Source: Methanolinea sp. UBA473 (GTDB taxonomy: Archaea; Halobacteriota; Methanomicrobia; Methanomicrobiales; Methanospirillaceae). From it: 11,308 nucleotides of DNA. Every line of letters starts with the position of its first letter. Positions within the stretch are counted from its first letter, which is position 1. The notes under the pieces are model-generated. The model was not told where the DNA came from. It ran no database searches and was given only the letters and a program-made list of their open reading frames with translations. The DNA lies in the NCBI GenBank assembly GCA_002509495.1, contig DAEV01000070.1:4569-15876 (forward strand), in the 5' to 3' direction. Positions 1-6,396 of this stretch are shown here, one piece after another. The position numbers and the translations under genes were made by a program.

Positions 1-816
1 CAACTGCCGGGTGATGGGGCCGGGGCGGCCTGATCCGATAGTCCTGCCGTCGATGTACACGATCGGCGCCACCTCGGCGGCAGTGCCGGTTACAAAGACC
101 TCGTCCGCGGTGTACAGATCGAAGTATCCCAGGTCGGTCTCCTGGACAGGGATGCCGAGTTGGCCGGCAAGCTCAAGAACTACCATCCGGGTGATTCCCC
201 TCAGATTGTTGAGGGTCGGAGGGGTGAGGATCGTTCCGTTCTTGACGATGTAGATGTTATCGCCGGATCCTTCGGAGATGTGCCCCTGCATGTCGAAGAT
301 GATGGCTTCGTCCCCTCCCTTGCAGTTGGCCTCGATCTTTGCAAGGATGTTGTTCAGATAGTTGAGGGACTTGACGTTGGGAGGCAGGGCGCAGGCGGGA
401 TTGCGCCGAACCGAAACGGTGACTGCTTTCAAGCCCTTCTCGTACAGGTCCCCGTACATGGCTCCCCACTCTGTTGCGATCACGATCACCGTTGCCTTCG
501 GGCACTTGGTCGGGCAGAGTCCGAGGTCTCCCACACCCCTGGTGACGATCGGCCGGATGTAGGCATTCTTCAGGCCGTTTTTACGGCAGGTCTCGATGAT
601 TGCCCCGGTCATTTCTTCCTTGGATAAGGGGATGCAGAGGTCTATGGTCTTTGCAGAGTCGTAGAGCCGGTCCAGGTGCTCGGGAAGCCGGAAGATCCGC
701 CCGGAATACATGCGGATCCCCTCAAAAACCCCGTCCCCGTAGAGGAGACCGTGATCGAAAACCGAGATCTTCGCCTCCTCCTTGGGGTAGAATTTCCCGT
801 CGATGTAGATATACAT
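1..816 (-). CDS. ilvE: Branched-chain-amino-acid aminotransferase, C-terminus cut by window edge
   Basis: PLP-dependent fold-type IV transaminase. The family exchanges amino groups between Leu/Ile/Val and 2-oxoglutarate as the last step of branched-chain amino acid synthesis, in the cytoplasm. The frame is open from ATG 816-814 to the left edge, giving 272 residues; the family usually runs to about 285-300, so only a short C-terminal tail is missing. Visible motifs are an N-terminal [31 protein letters not shown] around residues 25-37, the expected PLP lysine K149 in [25 protein letters not shown], and the cofactor-phosphate-binding TGTAAEV at 243-249. It follows cfbB in the same direction after 44 nt, so it may be the last gene of the F430 transcript, although no metabolic link is evident. 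No strong Shine-Dalgarno sits at normal spacing; a GGAG lies about 15 nt upstream. D-amino-acid transaminase is a less likely alternative. Confidence 0.93.
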   Translation of the reverse strand, partial: MYIYIDGKFYPKEEAKISVFDHGLLYGDGVFEGIRMYSGRIFRLPEHLDRLYDSAKTIDLCIPLSKEEMTGAIIETCRKNGLKNAYIRPIVTRGVGDLGLCPTKCPKATVIVIATEWGAMYGDLYEKGLKAVTVSVRRNPACALPPNVKSLNYLNNILAKIEANCKGGDEAIIFDMQGHISEGSGDNIYIVKNGTILTPPTLNNLRGITRMVVLELAGQLGIPVQETDLGYFDLYTADEVFVTGTAAEVAPIVYIDGRTIGSGRPGPITRQL

Positions 817-860
817 GAAAAATGGTGAGTGCTCCTAGTATTTGCAACCTGCTGAATCGA

Positions 861-2237
861 TCATGCGCCCTTCCGGCAACAGTCGAGGAAATGCCGGAAC
901 ATCCCCCTCGAGCTGACCGGGTGAAGATGCGTATAGCTCCCGAGGGTCTTTTTTACCACGGCCCCGTCTCCCGAATCGGAGATTCCCACACCCCTGGAAA
1001 GTGTGTAGGCATAGGTAGTGGATGAGGGGAGGGTCACCTCGGAATAATGGAACTCGTGACCCCTGAATCCTGCAGCGCCCATGGGGGATGCGGCTCCGGA
1101 GGTCCCTTCCACGTAACTGACAACTCTCCGGGCGGGCATCGTGGTGCTTCCCGGAAAGACACCGCACATGGGATACGATGCGGCTTCCGGGTGTTCCTTC
1201 CACCCCGCCCTGATCACCATCTCATCGGTGAGATACATGAGTCCCCCGCATTCCGCATAGATAGGGACTCCCCTGAGGGCAGTCTCCAGGATCTCCTCCC
1301 GCAAACTGGAATTATCCGACAGTTGAGGCAGGAAAAGTTCGGGATAGCCCCCCCCCAGTATGTACCCGTCCGCATCCGGAAGGGGATCGCGGAGAGGAGA
1401 AAACAGCCTGACCCGGACCCCCCATGCGGAGAGGAGATCGAACAGGTCGGCATAGTAAAAGTTGAACGCTTCGTCGTACGCCACACCGATACGCAGATCC
1501 GGGGCCTTCCCTGCCCCGAACAAGTGCCGATCCGATGTGCCGGGATCGAAGTGCTTTGCCAGGGCGAGAAAATGTTCCCTGTCCACGTGTTCGCCGATCA
1601 ATCCGGTGACCCGATCGATCCGTTGCCGGAATCCCTCGTGCTCCTGGCCTTCCCGGAAGGGGACCAGGCCCAGGTGCCTCATGGCGAGTTCCATCTCCTC
1701 CATCCGCGGGATCGAGCCGACGACCGGAATCCCGCAATAATGTTCCACGGCAGAGACGGTCTTTTCTATATGTTTTCTCCCGGAAACGTTGTTTAAGATC
1801 ACTCCGCAGATCCGGACGTCCGGGTCGAAGGCCTGGAAACCCTTCACGAGTGCGGCGGCGCTCCTCGTAATACTCCTGGCGTTTACGACCAGGACCACCG
1901 GAAGGTCCAGGATCTTTGCCACGGATGCGCTGCTCCCGATCTCCGAAAGGGCCTCCGCACCCTCGTAAAGCCCCCTCACACCTTCCACGAGTGCCAGGTC
2001 CGCACCGCGGCAGCCGTGATCGAATATTGCCCGGATCTCGGGTTCCTCCATCACGAAGGTATCGAGGTTTCTGCAAGGCCGGGCCGTGACGCCTGTCAGG
2101 TAGGATGGATCGATGTAATCCATCCCCACCTTGAAGGTCTGGACCGTCATTTCCCGGGAGAGGAGGGCTGCCAGGGCGAGGGAGATGCTGGTCTTCCCGC
2201 TCCCGGAACGGTCCCCTGCAATGAGGATTCCCCTCAT
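861..2237 (-). CDS. cfbB: Ni-sirohydrochlorin a,c-diamide synthase CfbB
   Basis: CbiA/CobB-type amidotransferase. It uses ATP and glutamine to amidate the a- and c-acetate side chains of Ni-sirohydrochlorin in coenzyme F430 synthesis. The 458-residue length matches the family. The N-terminal dethiobiotin-synthetase-like domain opens with the P-loop GDRSGSGKT (residues 8-16). The C-terminal class I glutamine amidotransferase-like domain has the nucleophile C330 in YAECGGLMYL, the CbiA-type GHEFHYS (H394, H397) and a late SYTHLHP with H437 and H439, one of which is probably the catalytic histidine. The start at 2237 overlaps the cfbD stop as ATGA, with GGAG seven nt upstream. The frame stays open far upstream through cfbD, but that part is Arg/Gly/Pro-rich and is not protein-like. 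Cobyrinate a,c-diamide synthase (CbiA) is the closest alternative; the cfbA/E/D neighbours argue for the F430 role. Confidence 0.94.
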   Translation of the reverse strand: MRGILIAGDRSGSGKTSISLALAALLSREMTVQTFKVGMDYIDPSYLTGVTARPCRNLDTFVMEEPEIRAIFDHGCRGADLALVEGVRGLYEGAEALSEIGSSASVAKILDLPVVLVVNARSITRSAAALVKGFQAFDPDVRICGVILNNVSGRKHIEKTVSAVEHYCGIPVVGSIPRMEEMELAMRHLGLVPFREGQEHEGFRQRIDRVTGLIGEHVDREHFLALAKHFDPGTSDRHLFGAGKAPDLRIGVAYDEAFNFYYADLFDLLSAWGVRVRLFSPLRDPLPDADGYILGGGYPELFLPQLSDNSSLREEILETALRGVPIYAECGGLMYLTDEMVIRAGWKEHPEAASYPMCGVFPGSTTMPARRVVSYVEGTSGAASPMGAAGFRGHEFHYSEVTLPSSTTYAYTLSRGVGISDSGDGAVVKKTLGSYTHLHPVSSRGMFRHFLDCCRKGA

Positions 2238-3298
2238 GCCATGCTCCGTAATACCGCTCCGAATTCGCTCTCGACGATCCTGGACACCCCCAGTGTCCGG
2301 GGATGGAGATCCACTTCCACAACCACGTAGCGGTGCCCCTGCTCCCGCAGCGGCTCCACCTGGCGGGGGCCGTTGGTGATGGAGATACATTCGATCCCCT
2401 CCAGGCTTTCCGGGGGAATTGCATGCGGTACGCCGGCGATCAGGGCGAACTCCGGCGCGATTTCTGTGATCACCCCTCCGAGTGCGTTGCCATTGGCTCC
2501 GTACTCGTCGAGAGCCCCGCAGAACCGGAGGGGGACTCCCCGCTCCCGTAGTTCTTCCGAAATACGCCTGGCATCCTCCCTGACCTTTGGCAGTCCGCGA
2601 TCTTCGAGGTTGACAAGGTAAGAGATCGGGGCATCCGGGCAGACCTCGTAGAGGGCGGATAGTTCGTCGGCAAACATATATGCGGTCTCTTTCTTGGCGT
2701 TCAGGATTGCGACGCCCTTTTTTCCGCTCCGTGCAAGTTCGAGAAGCCTTGCGGCGGCAACGTGCTTTAAGTCCCCCCGCGAAGGCTGGATATAAGACTT
2801 TGAGGCGGCCCCGCGAAGCCTTTCCACTTCGTTTGCCATCCCGAGGAGATACTTCTGGCGCTCCAGTTCTTCTCCGGAGATCCATCCCTCGTCGGCTGCG
2901 GCCACCAGTGTAGCAATCACTCCCTCGATATTCTCTGGGAATCCCGCATGGATGTCCACCGCGATCGTGGGGGTGCGGATCCCGGAGTCCTGGATTGCTG
3001 CATGGAGATCCTCGCCTATGATCATGGAGACGCAGGTCCCGATCACTGCCATCCGTTTTGGTTCGAAGGTATCCTCCGCATACCGGAGAACCGCCTCGAG
3101 GGGTTTCTGCCCTCCAAAGATGAACTCCTGGTCCGCAAGCGAGGTGGTCAGCACCCTCATCCCGTCCTCTTCGAGGAGGCGGGCATGCTTGAACGAACAA
3201 CCCGAAGGACCGTGGAGTACTGCGACCGTCACCTCCAGGTCCCTTGCGGTATACAGTGCAGCAACGATGGAACTCGGGCGGGGGTGCATATACTTCAT
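2234..3298 (-). CDS. cfbD: Ni-sirohydrochlorin a,c-diamide reductive cyclase, catalytic subunit CfbD
   Basis: Nitrogenase MoFe-protein-like (NifD/ChlN-type) subunit. With the NifH-like reductase CfbC, the family carries out the six-electron reduction and gamma-lactam formation that gives 15,17(3)-seco-F430-17(3)-acid. The protein is 354 residues from ATG 3298. It has HPRPSS at 5-10, GPSGCSFKHARLL with C34 and VIGTCVSMIIGED with C89; the two cysteines are the likely iron-sulfur ligands by family precedent. The start was chosen because GGAGGTGA (3311-3304) lies exactly 5 nt before it and because HPRPSS then sits at the N-terminus, as in relatives. In-frame ATGs at 3313 and 3337 would overlap cfbE and have weaker sites. 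The gene begins 5 nt after the cfbE stop, and its TGA overlaps the cfbB start. Its obligate partner CfbC is not encoded in the window. Confidence 0.93.
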   Translation of the reverse strand: MKYMHPRPSSIVAALYTARDLEVTVAVLHGPSGCSFKHARLLEEDGMRVLTTSLADQEFIFGGQKPLEAVLRYAEDTFEPKRMAVIGTCVSMIIGEDLHAAIQDSGIRTPTIAVDIHAGFPENIEGVIATLVAAADEGWISGEELERQKYLLGMANEVERLRGAASKSYIQPSRGDLKHVAAARLLELARSGKKGVAILNAKKETAYMFADELSALYEVCPDAPISYLVNLEDRGLPKVREDARRISEELRERGVPLRFCGALDEYGANGNALGGVITEIAPEFALIAGVPHAIPPESLEGIECISITNGPRQVEPLREQGHRYVVVEVDLHPRTLGVSRIVESEFGAVLRSMA

Positions 3299-3303
3299 TC
3301 TTT

Positions 3304-3311
3304 TCACCTCC
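3304..3311 (-). promoter_or_regulatory. Shine-Dalgarno of cfbD, embedding the cfbE stop
   Basis: On the minus strand 3311-3304 reads GGAGGTGA, followed by 5 nt (AAAGA) and the cfbD ATG at 3298. Its last three bases are the cfbE TGA stop. Ribosomes finishing cfbE therefore stop on the cfbD ribosome-binding site, an arrangement expected to couple translation. It also decides between the three possible cfbD starts. Confidence 0.8.
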
Positions 3312-4500
3312 ATGTCTTCACCGCCAGCACCACGCATCCATTGCCGGCATTCCGCAGTGCCAGGTTTCTTCCTTCCTCAAGCGTCCTGCAGAATGATACC
3401 TCCCTGTCGGGGAGATCCATCCCGCGGTACGCCTCCCCTACGAGGATGATACTCCCCGGATCGGCATAGGAGATGACATTCCGGATATCTTTTTCCGGGA
3501 ATCCCTCGCATATGGCACCGTCCTCTTTTCCAATGACCAGGGTGACCGGGCGTTCCGGGCCTGCCACGCCGCGGGCATAATTGACCGCCTCCCGGACCGT
3601 GGCCGCACCCGTTCCTGAGTTGGAGTCATCCACAACCGGGATCCCCCTCTCCCACCGAAGGGCAAGTCTTCCCTCCACGGGAGGGAACGTGGCGAGCCCA
3701 GCGGGATCGATCCCGAGCAGGCATGCTGCTGCTGCCGCCAGGGCAAGGGGCAACCGGTAGGGAGTGAGGCGGAGCAGGGCGGAGGAGAATTTACCCGAGA
3801 TCCCTCCATACCCGTACCGGCAGGTGTCGTCCTCCACCCGTGCGATGGATTCGACGGGTAGGGTATTCCACCTTTCCGGGATTCCGGGTGCGGCCAGGAT
3901 CTTTTCCATCTGACCGCCCGACCGCAGTTTCTCGAGGACCGCACTCTTCTTCCCGGAAGAAAACCGGTAGTCCTCCGCCGATGTCAGGATCCCGATGTCC
4001 CCCGCTCCACAGAATCCAAGAGATACTTCTGCGACGCACCAGCCGTTCGTTTCGTATGCGAGATTCGCCGGTCCGACCAGTGCTGAGGGGGTGATCCCCG
4101 ATCGCGAAATCAGCATTTTATCAGGATACCGTACCGTCCCCCGGGATGTATGGAGGATGCCCGGACCGTTCATTACGTATGCCAGGGCATGTGCAGTCGT
4201 GGTCTTACCCCTTGCCCCGGTGATCTCCACAAATGGCGAGGGGGTGTTCCGTCCGAGGATCCACCTCGCCGCCTGGTGGTGGGTACAGGAAGGCGCGGGG
4301 ATCTCCCGGAACAGGTGGTACGACGGATCGAGGTGGACAGGTGCAACGAGAAGATCATAATCCCTGCCTGCAGCGTCCGCGGATGATATGCCGTCCCTGC
4401 CCCTGTACACATCCACCATCTCCACGGTATGCCCTTGCTGGTTCAGGGAACGGGCAAGCTCGGTTCCGCCGTGGATGGTATCAAGGACCAGAATCCTCAT
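3304..4500 (-). CDS. cfbE: Coenzyme F430 synthase CfbE (Mur-ligase-like)
   Basis: Mur-ligase family ATP-dependent enzyme. It performs the last F430 step, activating the g-propionate of seco-F430 and closing the carbocyclic ring to give coenzyme F430, the nickel cofactor of methyl-coenzyme M reductase. The 398 residues comprise a Rossmann-like N-terminus (MRILVLDTIHGGTELARSL), the ATP-binding loop ITGARGKTTTA (GKT at residues 98-100) in the central Mur domain, and VVDDSNSGTG (DDS at 291-293), which resembles the Mur segment joining the central and C-terminal domains. Unlike peptidoglycan Mur ligases, it lies among cfb genes with no cell-wall genes nearby. The start at 4500 is 11 nt after the cfbA stop and has no clear Shine-Dalgarno, so it may depend on coupling. 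The stop codon lies inside the Shine-Dalgarno of cfbD. Confidence 0.93.
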   Translation of the reverse strand: MRILVLDTIHGGTELARSLNQQGHTVEMVDVYRGRDGISSADAAGRDYDLLVAPVHLDPSYHLFREIPAPSCTHHQAARWILGRNTPSPFVEITGARGKTTTAHALAYVMNGPGILHTSRGTVRYPDKMLISRSGITPSALVGPANLAYETNGWCVAEVSLGFCGAGDIGILTSAEDYRFSSGKKSAVLEKLRSGGQMEKILAAPGIPERWNTLPVESIARVEDDTCRYGYGGISGKFSSALLRLTPYRLPLALAAAAACLLGIDPAGLATFPPVEGRLALRWERGIPVVDDSNSGTGAATVREAVNYARGVAGPERPVTLVIGKEDGAICEGFPEKDIRNVISYADPGSIILVGEAYRGMDLPDREVSFCRTLEEGRNLALRNAGNGCVVLAVKTWR

Positions 4501-4511
4501 ACGGGATAGGA

Positions 4512-4913
4512 TCAGAGGGTGGAAAGGGCCCTCTCTGCATTCTTGATCATGAGGTCGGCAAGCAGGGGATCGCTCCCGATTGGATCTGCGTAGAGAAGGG
4601 GGATTGTATTGCCGTTGATGGAAAATACCCCGCGATTCTTTCCTTCTTCCAGTCCGATGACCTCCGGGATGTCCTTTAGGATATGCACTCCCTTGGCCAG
4701 GAAGAGGGGCACAACCACAAGCACGTCGATGCTCTCCCTCTTAAATTCGGTAAGGCAGTCACCGATCGTGGGGGTGTTCAGATTCATAAACCCGCATTTC
4801 ACCACAAACTGCGGGTACCTGGCAGCGATGAGCTGCCCGGTACTCTCCACCAGTTCCTTGTTAAAGGGGAGTTTGCTCCCGTGCCCGACCAGTAACAATC
4901 CCTTCTTACTCAT
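4512..4913 (-). CDS. cfbA: Sirohydrochlorin nickelochelatase CfbA (small CbiX type)
   Basis: Short class II chelatase that inserts Ni2+ (or Co2+) into sirohydrochlorin, the entry step of F430 synthesis. It is 133 residues, the size of the single-domain archaeal CbiX-S/CfbA that works as a homodimer. The two metal-binding histidines are H11 in LLVGHGSKLPFNKE and H77 in VVPLFLAKGVHILKDIPEVI, matching the His pair known from archaeal CbiX. I see no His-rich insert like those in some relatives. The start at MSKKG (4913) was chosen because it places VGHGS at the normal distance from the N-terminus; the open frame extends to 5039 but that part is not family-like. No Shine-Dalgarno precedes the ATG, which would fit a short-leader or leaderless mRNA. 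It is the first gene of the cfbA-E-D-B run. Sirohydrochlorin cobaltochelatase (cobalamin) is a possible second activity. Confidence 0.93.
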   Translation of the reverse strand: MSKKGLLLVGHGSKLPFNKELVESTGQLIAARYPQFVVKCGFMNLNTPTIGDCLTEFKRESIDVLVVVPLFLAKGVHILKDIPEVIGLEEGKNRGVFSINGNTIPLLYADPIGSDPLLADLMIKNAERALSTL

Positions 4914-4970
4914 ATTACAAATTGTATTACTGGCTGAACTAAAATGATTACCGGTTTTTCCTGTCCGCGC

Positions 4971-4980
4971 GCCCCCCTGC
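4971..4980 (+). repeat. Direct repeat decamer, copy 1
   Basis: GCCCCCCTGC. The identical decamer recurs at 5091-5100, exactly 120 nt away, inside the same intergenic region. The flanks share only loose similarity (GATGGGATGCC against GATGGAATACC a few bases downstream). It may be a protein-binding site or chance in a C-rich region. Confidence 0.4.
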
Positions 4981-5064
4981 ACGGTGAAAAGATGGGATGC
5001 CAAAGAGACCATCACGCACTGGATTTGAGAATGAACCAACGAAAATTTCTCTCATGAATATCCC

Positions 5065-5079
5065 TCCGGAAATTCCGGA
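5065..5079. promoter_or_regulatory. Perfect palindrome, candidate operator
   Basis: TCCGGAAATTCCGGA consists of two 7-nt arms, TCCGGAA and TTCCGGA, around one central base. It lies about 150 nt upstream of cfbA and about 100 nt upstream of the plus-strand TATA box. A one-base spacer favours recognition by a dimeric DNA-binding protein over an RNA hairpin, though a 5-bp stem with a 5-nt loop is possible. It does not resemble the known NikR half-sites (GTATGA/TCATAC). A further CCGGAT half-copy follows at 5085-5090. Confidence 0.45.
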
Positions 5080-5090
5080 TCTCACCGGAT

Positions 5091-5100
5091 GCCCCCCTGC
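5091..5100 (+). repeat. Direct repeat decamer, copy 2
   Basis: Second exact copy of GCCCCCCTGC, located 11 nt to the right of the 5065-5079 palindrome. See copy 1 at 4971-4980. Confidence 0.4.
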
Positions 5101-5169
5101 CTGATGGAATACCCGATTTCCGATGCCAATCTGCGGGTGGTGTAGGATTCTATATGACATAACGTCTCC

Positions 5170-5186
5170 CGCAAAATGGTTTATAT
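5170..5186 (+). promoter_or_regulatory. Archaeal BRE/TATA promoter of the marker 9 operon
   Basis: CGCAAAATGG (BRE-like, A-rich) directly precedes TTTATAT at 5180-5186, a good archaeal TATA box. Start of transcription would be expected about 25 nt downstream, near 5207-5212, leaving a leader of roughly 45 nt before the ATG at 5254. A GGTG at 5242-5245 is the only Shine-Dalgarno-like element in that leader. Confidence 0.65.
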
Positions 5187-5253
5187 CCCCATAAAGTTAG
5201 ATTAATAAGGATACGGGGTCCCTCGTTCCACGCGGGTTTCTGGTGTTGTATCT

Positions 5254-6396
5254 ATGGCCTCCATGCAATATTACGACCGTTTCGGTTTGCTTTTAAATAA
5301 CCAGGTGGTGAAAACGCCGATCGCCATCGCTTCGATGGCAGGCATCGTGGATGCCGCGTATGTCCTCCCCCGGGCTGCCCATATAGGAGCTGCATTCCTT
5401 GGCGGTTACTCTATCGATGAACCCACCATGGAGGCCAGCCGGAAGATGTCCGAAATTGGGCGCCGGGAATTTACCTACGAGGATCCGGTAGAGGAACTCT
5501 CGTCCCAGGTGGCTCTCCTATCCAAAACCGACGTGGTGACAGGTCTGAACCTCCGCGGTAGCAGCCCGGAGGCATTCTCTGCGATCGCCGCCCAGATCGG
5601 CGATGCGGCGGTGTATGAAATCGACGCACACTGCCGCCAGGAGCCAATGATTGCAGCAGGATGCGGTGAAGTTCTCCTTCATCATCCAAATCGTTTGAGA
5701 GAATATATCCAGGCCCTGAAAGGAGAGGACGTCTGTGTCTCGGTGAAGATCCGCGCAGGGGTGAGCCCGGACGATCTTCGCCTGGCCCGGGCAATCTGGA
5801 AGGCCGGAGCAGATATCCTCCATATCGATCTCATGGATACGGGTTACCAGAAAGTACGCCAGATCAGGAATACCTGCCCCCTCGTGATCATTGCGAATAA
5901 TTCCATCAATACGTTCGAGCGGATGAAGGAGATGTATTCCCATGGGGCCGACCTGGTCTCACTCGCCCGCCACTCCGATGACCGCACCCTGGCCGGCCTC
6001 GACGCGGCGATCAGCAGGTATGCGGACGAACAGGGGTGGTACAACTCCCCAAAGCAGCTATGCCGCGGGGGAGATATCCGTGCCCTTACATTCTGCTGCA
6101 TGCCGGTGAAGAGCTGCCCCCTCATCCCCACCCTGGACAGGATCGGGATGGAAAAAGAAGAGTACCTTTCCTTAAAACAGGAGGCCGTAAAGGGGACCCC
6201 CCTCGAAAGCGGTCCACAGACCTGTTTCGGGAGTCTGGCATGGTGCTGTAAGTCCTCTTCGCCCTGCATGTTCCGGGAGATGACCATCCTCCAGCAGGGC
6301 CTTACCAACCGCGAATATATGCAGCAGAAACACCAGCTCTCTGAGAAGATTATGCAGTATATCTTCGAGGAGAAGCCACAGGATGACACGTGCTGA
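5254..6396 (+). CDS. Methanogenesis marker 9 protein: Dus/NifR3-like TIM barrel plus eight-Cys domain
   Basis: The protein is 380 residues in two parts. Residues 1 to about 255 form a TIM-barrel domain of the NifR3/tRNA-dihydrouridine synthase family, with IASMAGIVDAAYV at the N-terminus, YEIDAHCRQ with C127 where Dus enzymes have NxGCP, GCGEVLLHHP matching the Dus GxaLLxxP segment, and SVKIRAG. The C-terminal domain from about 265 has eight cysteines (C270, C281, C282, C288, C324, C331, C332, C338), including FCCMPVKSC and WCCKSSSPC, the paired CC-x5-C pattern of the marker 9 domain (TIGR03277/COG4008). That domain is reported only from methanogens, and its function is unknown to me; metal or Fe-S binding is likely. 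It is the first gene of a three-gene overlapping operon, divergent from the F430 genes. ATG 5263 is an alternative start. Confidence 0.88.
   Translation: MASMQYYDRFGLLLNNQVVKTPIAIASMAGIVDAAYVLPRAAHIGAAFLGGYSIDEPTMEASRKMSEIGRREFTYEDPVEELSSQVALLSKTDVVTGLNLRGSSPEAFSAIAAQIGDAAVYEIDAHCRQEPMIAAGCGEVLLHHPNRLREYIQALKGEDVCVSVKIRAGVSPDDLRLARAIWKAGADILHIDLMDTGYQKVRQIRNTCPLVIIANNSINTFERMKEMYSHGADLVSLARHSDDRTLAGLDAAISRYADEQGWYNSPKQLCRGGDIRALTFCCMPVKSCPLIPTLDRIGMEKEEYLSLKQEAVKGTPLESGPQTCFGSLAWCCKSSSPCMFREMTILQQGLTNREYMQQKHQLSEKIMQYIFEEKPQDDTC

Larger units (their letters stand above)
4914..5253. promoter_or_regulatory. Divergent control region between cfbA and the marker 9 operon
   Basis: This 340-nt stretch has no convincing gene; a 70-codon open frame at 5160-4948 on the minus strand is Arg/Gly-rich and matches nothing I know. 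It holds the plus-strand promoter at 5170-5186, a perfect 15-nt palindrome (5065-5079), and a decamer repeated at 4971 and 5091. For the minus strand the cfbA promoter is unclear. One option is a weak AT-rich element around 4940-4950 giving an almost leaderless cfbA mRNA, consistent with the missing Shine-Dalgarno. Another is the reverse reading of the 5180-5186 TATA (ATATAAA), which would give a leader of roughly 240 nt. Confidence 0.6.

Noticed and set aside
2238..3200. The cfbB reading frame stays open upstream across most of cfbD, giving a possible 779-residue protein.
   Set aside because: The upstream part is Arg/Gly/Pro-rich with no recognisable family, while the cfbD frame over the same DNA is a clear nitrogenase-like protein. 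The cfbB start at 2237 has its own Shine-Dalgarno and gives the exact family length.
1..4500. Plus-strand open frames opposite ilvE and the cfb genes, some of more than 150 codons.
   Set aside because: They lie antisense to strongly conserved proteins and have the skewed composition expected from GC-rich codon usage. None has a recognisable domain.
4948..5160. A 70-codon open frame on the minus strand in the cfbA/marker 9 intergenic region, which could be a leader peptide.
   Set aside because: Its composition is Gly/Arg/His-rich, it has no good ribosome-binding site and no recognisable homology, and it overlaps the palindrome and both decamer repeats, which better fit control DNA.
4914..5253. 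NikR-type nickel operator (GTATGA-N16-TCATAC) or a cobalamin-type riboswitch upstream of the nickel chelatase gene.
   Set aside because: No spaced GTATGA/TCATAC pair is visible, and I could not find a cobalamin-riboswitch-like conserved core by eye. The only clear dyad is the unrelated TCCGGAAATTCCGGA.
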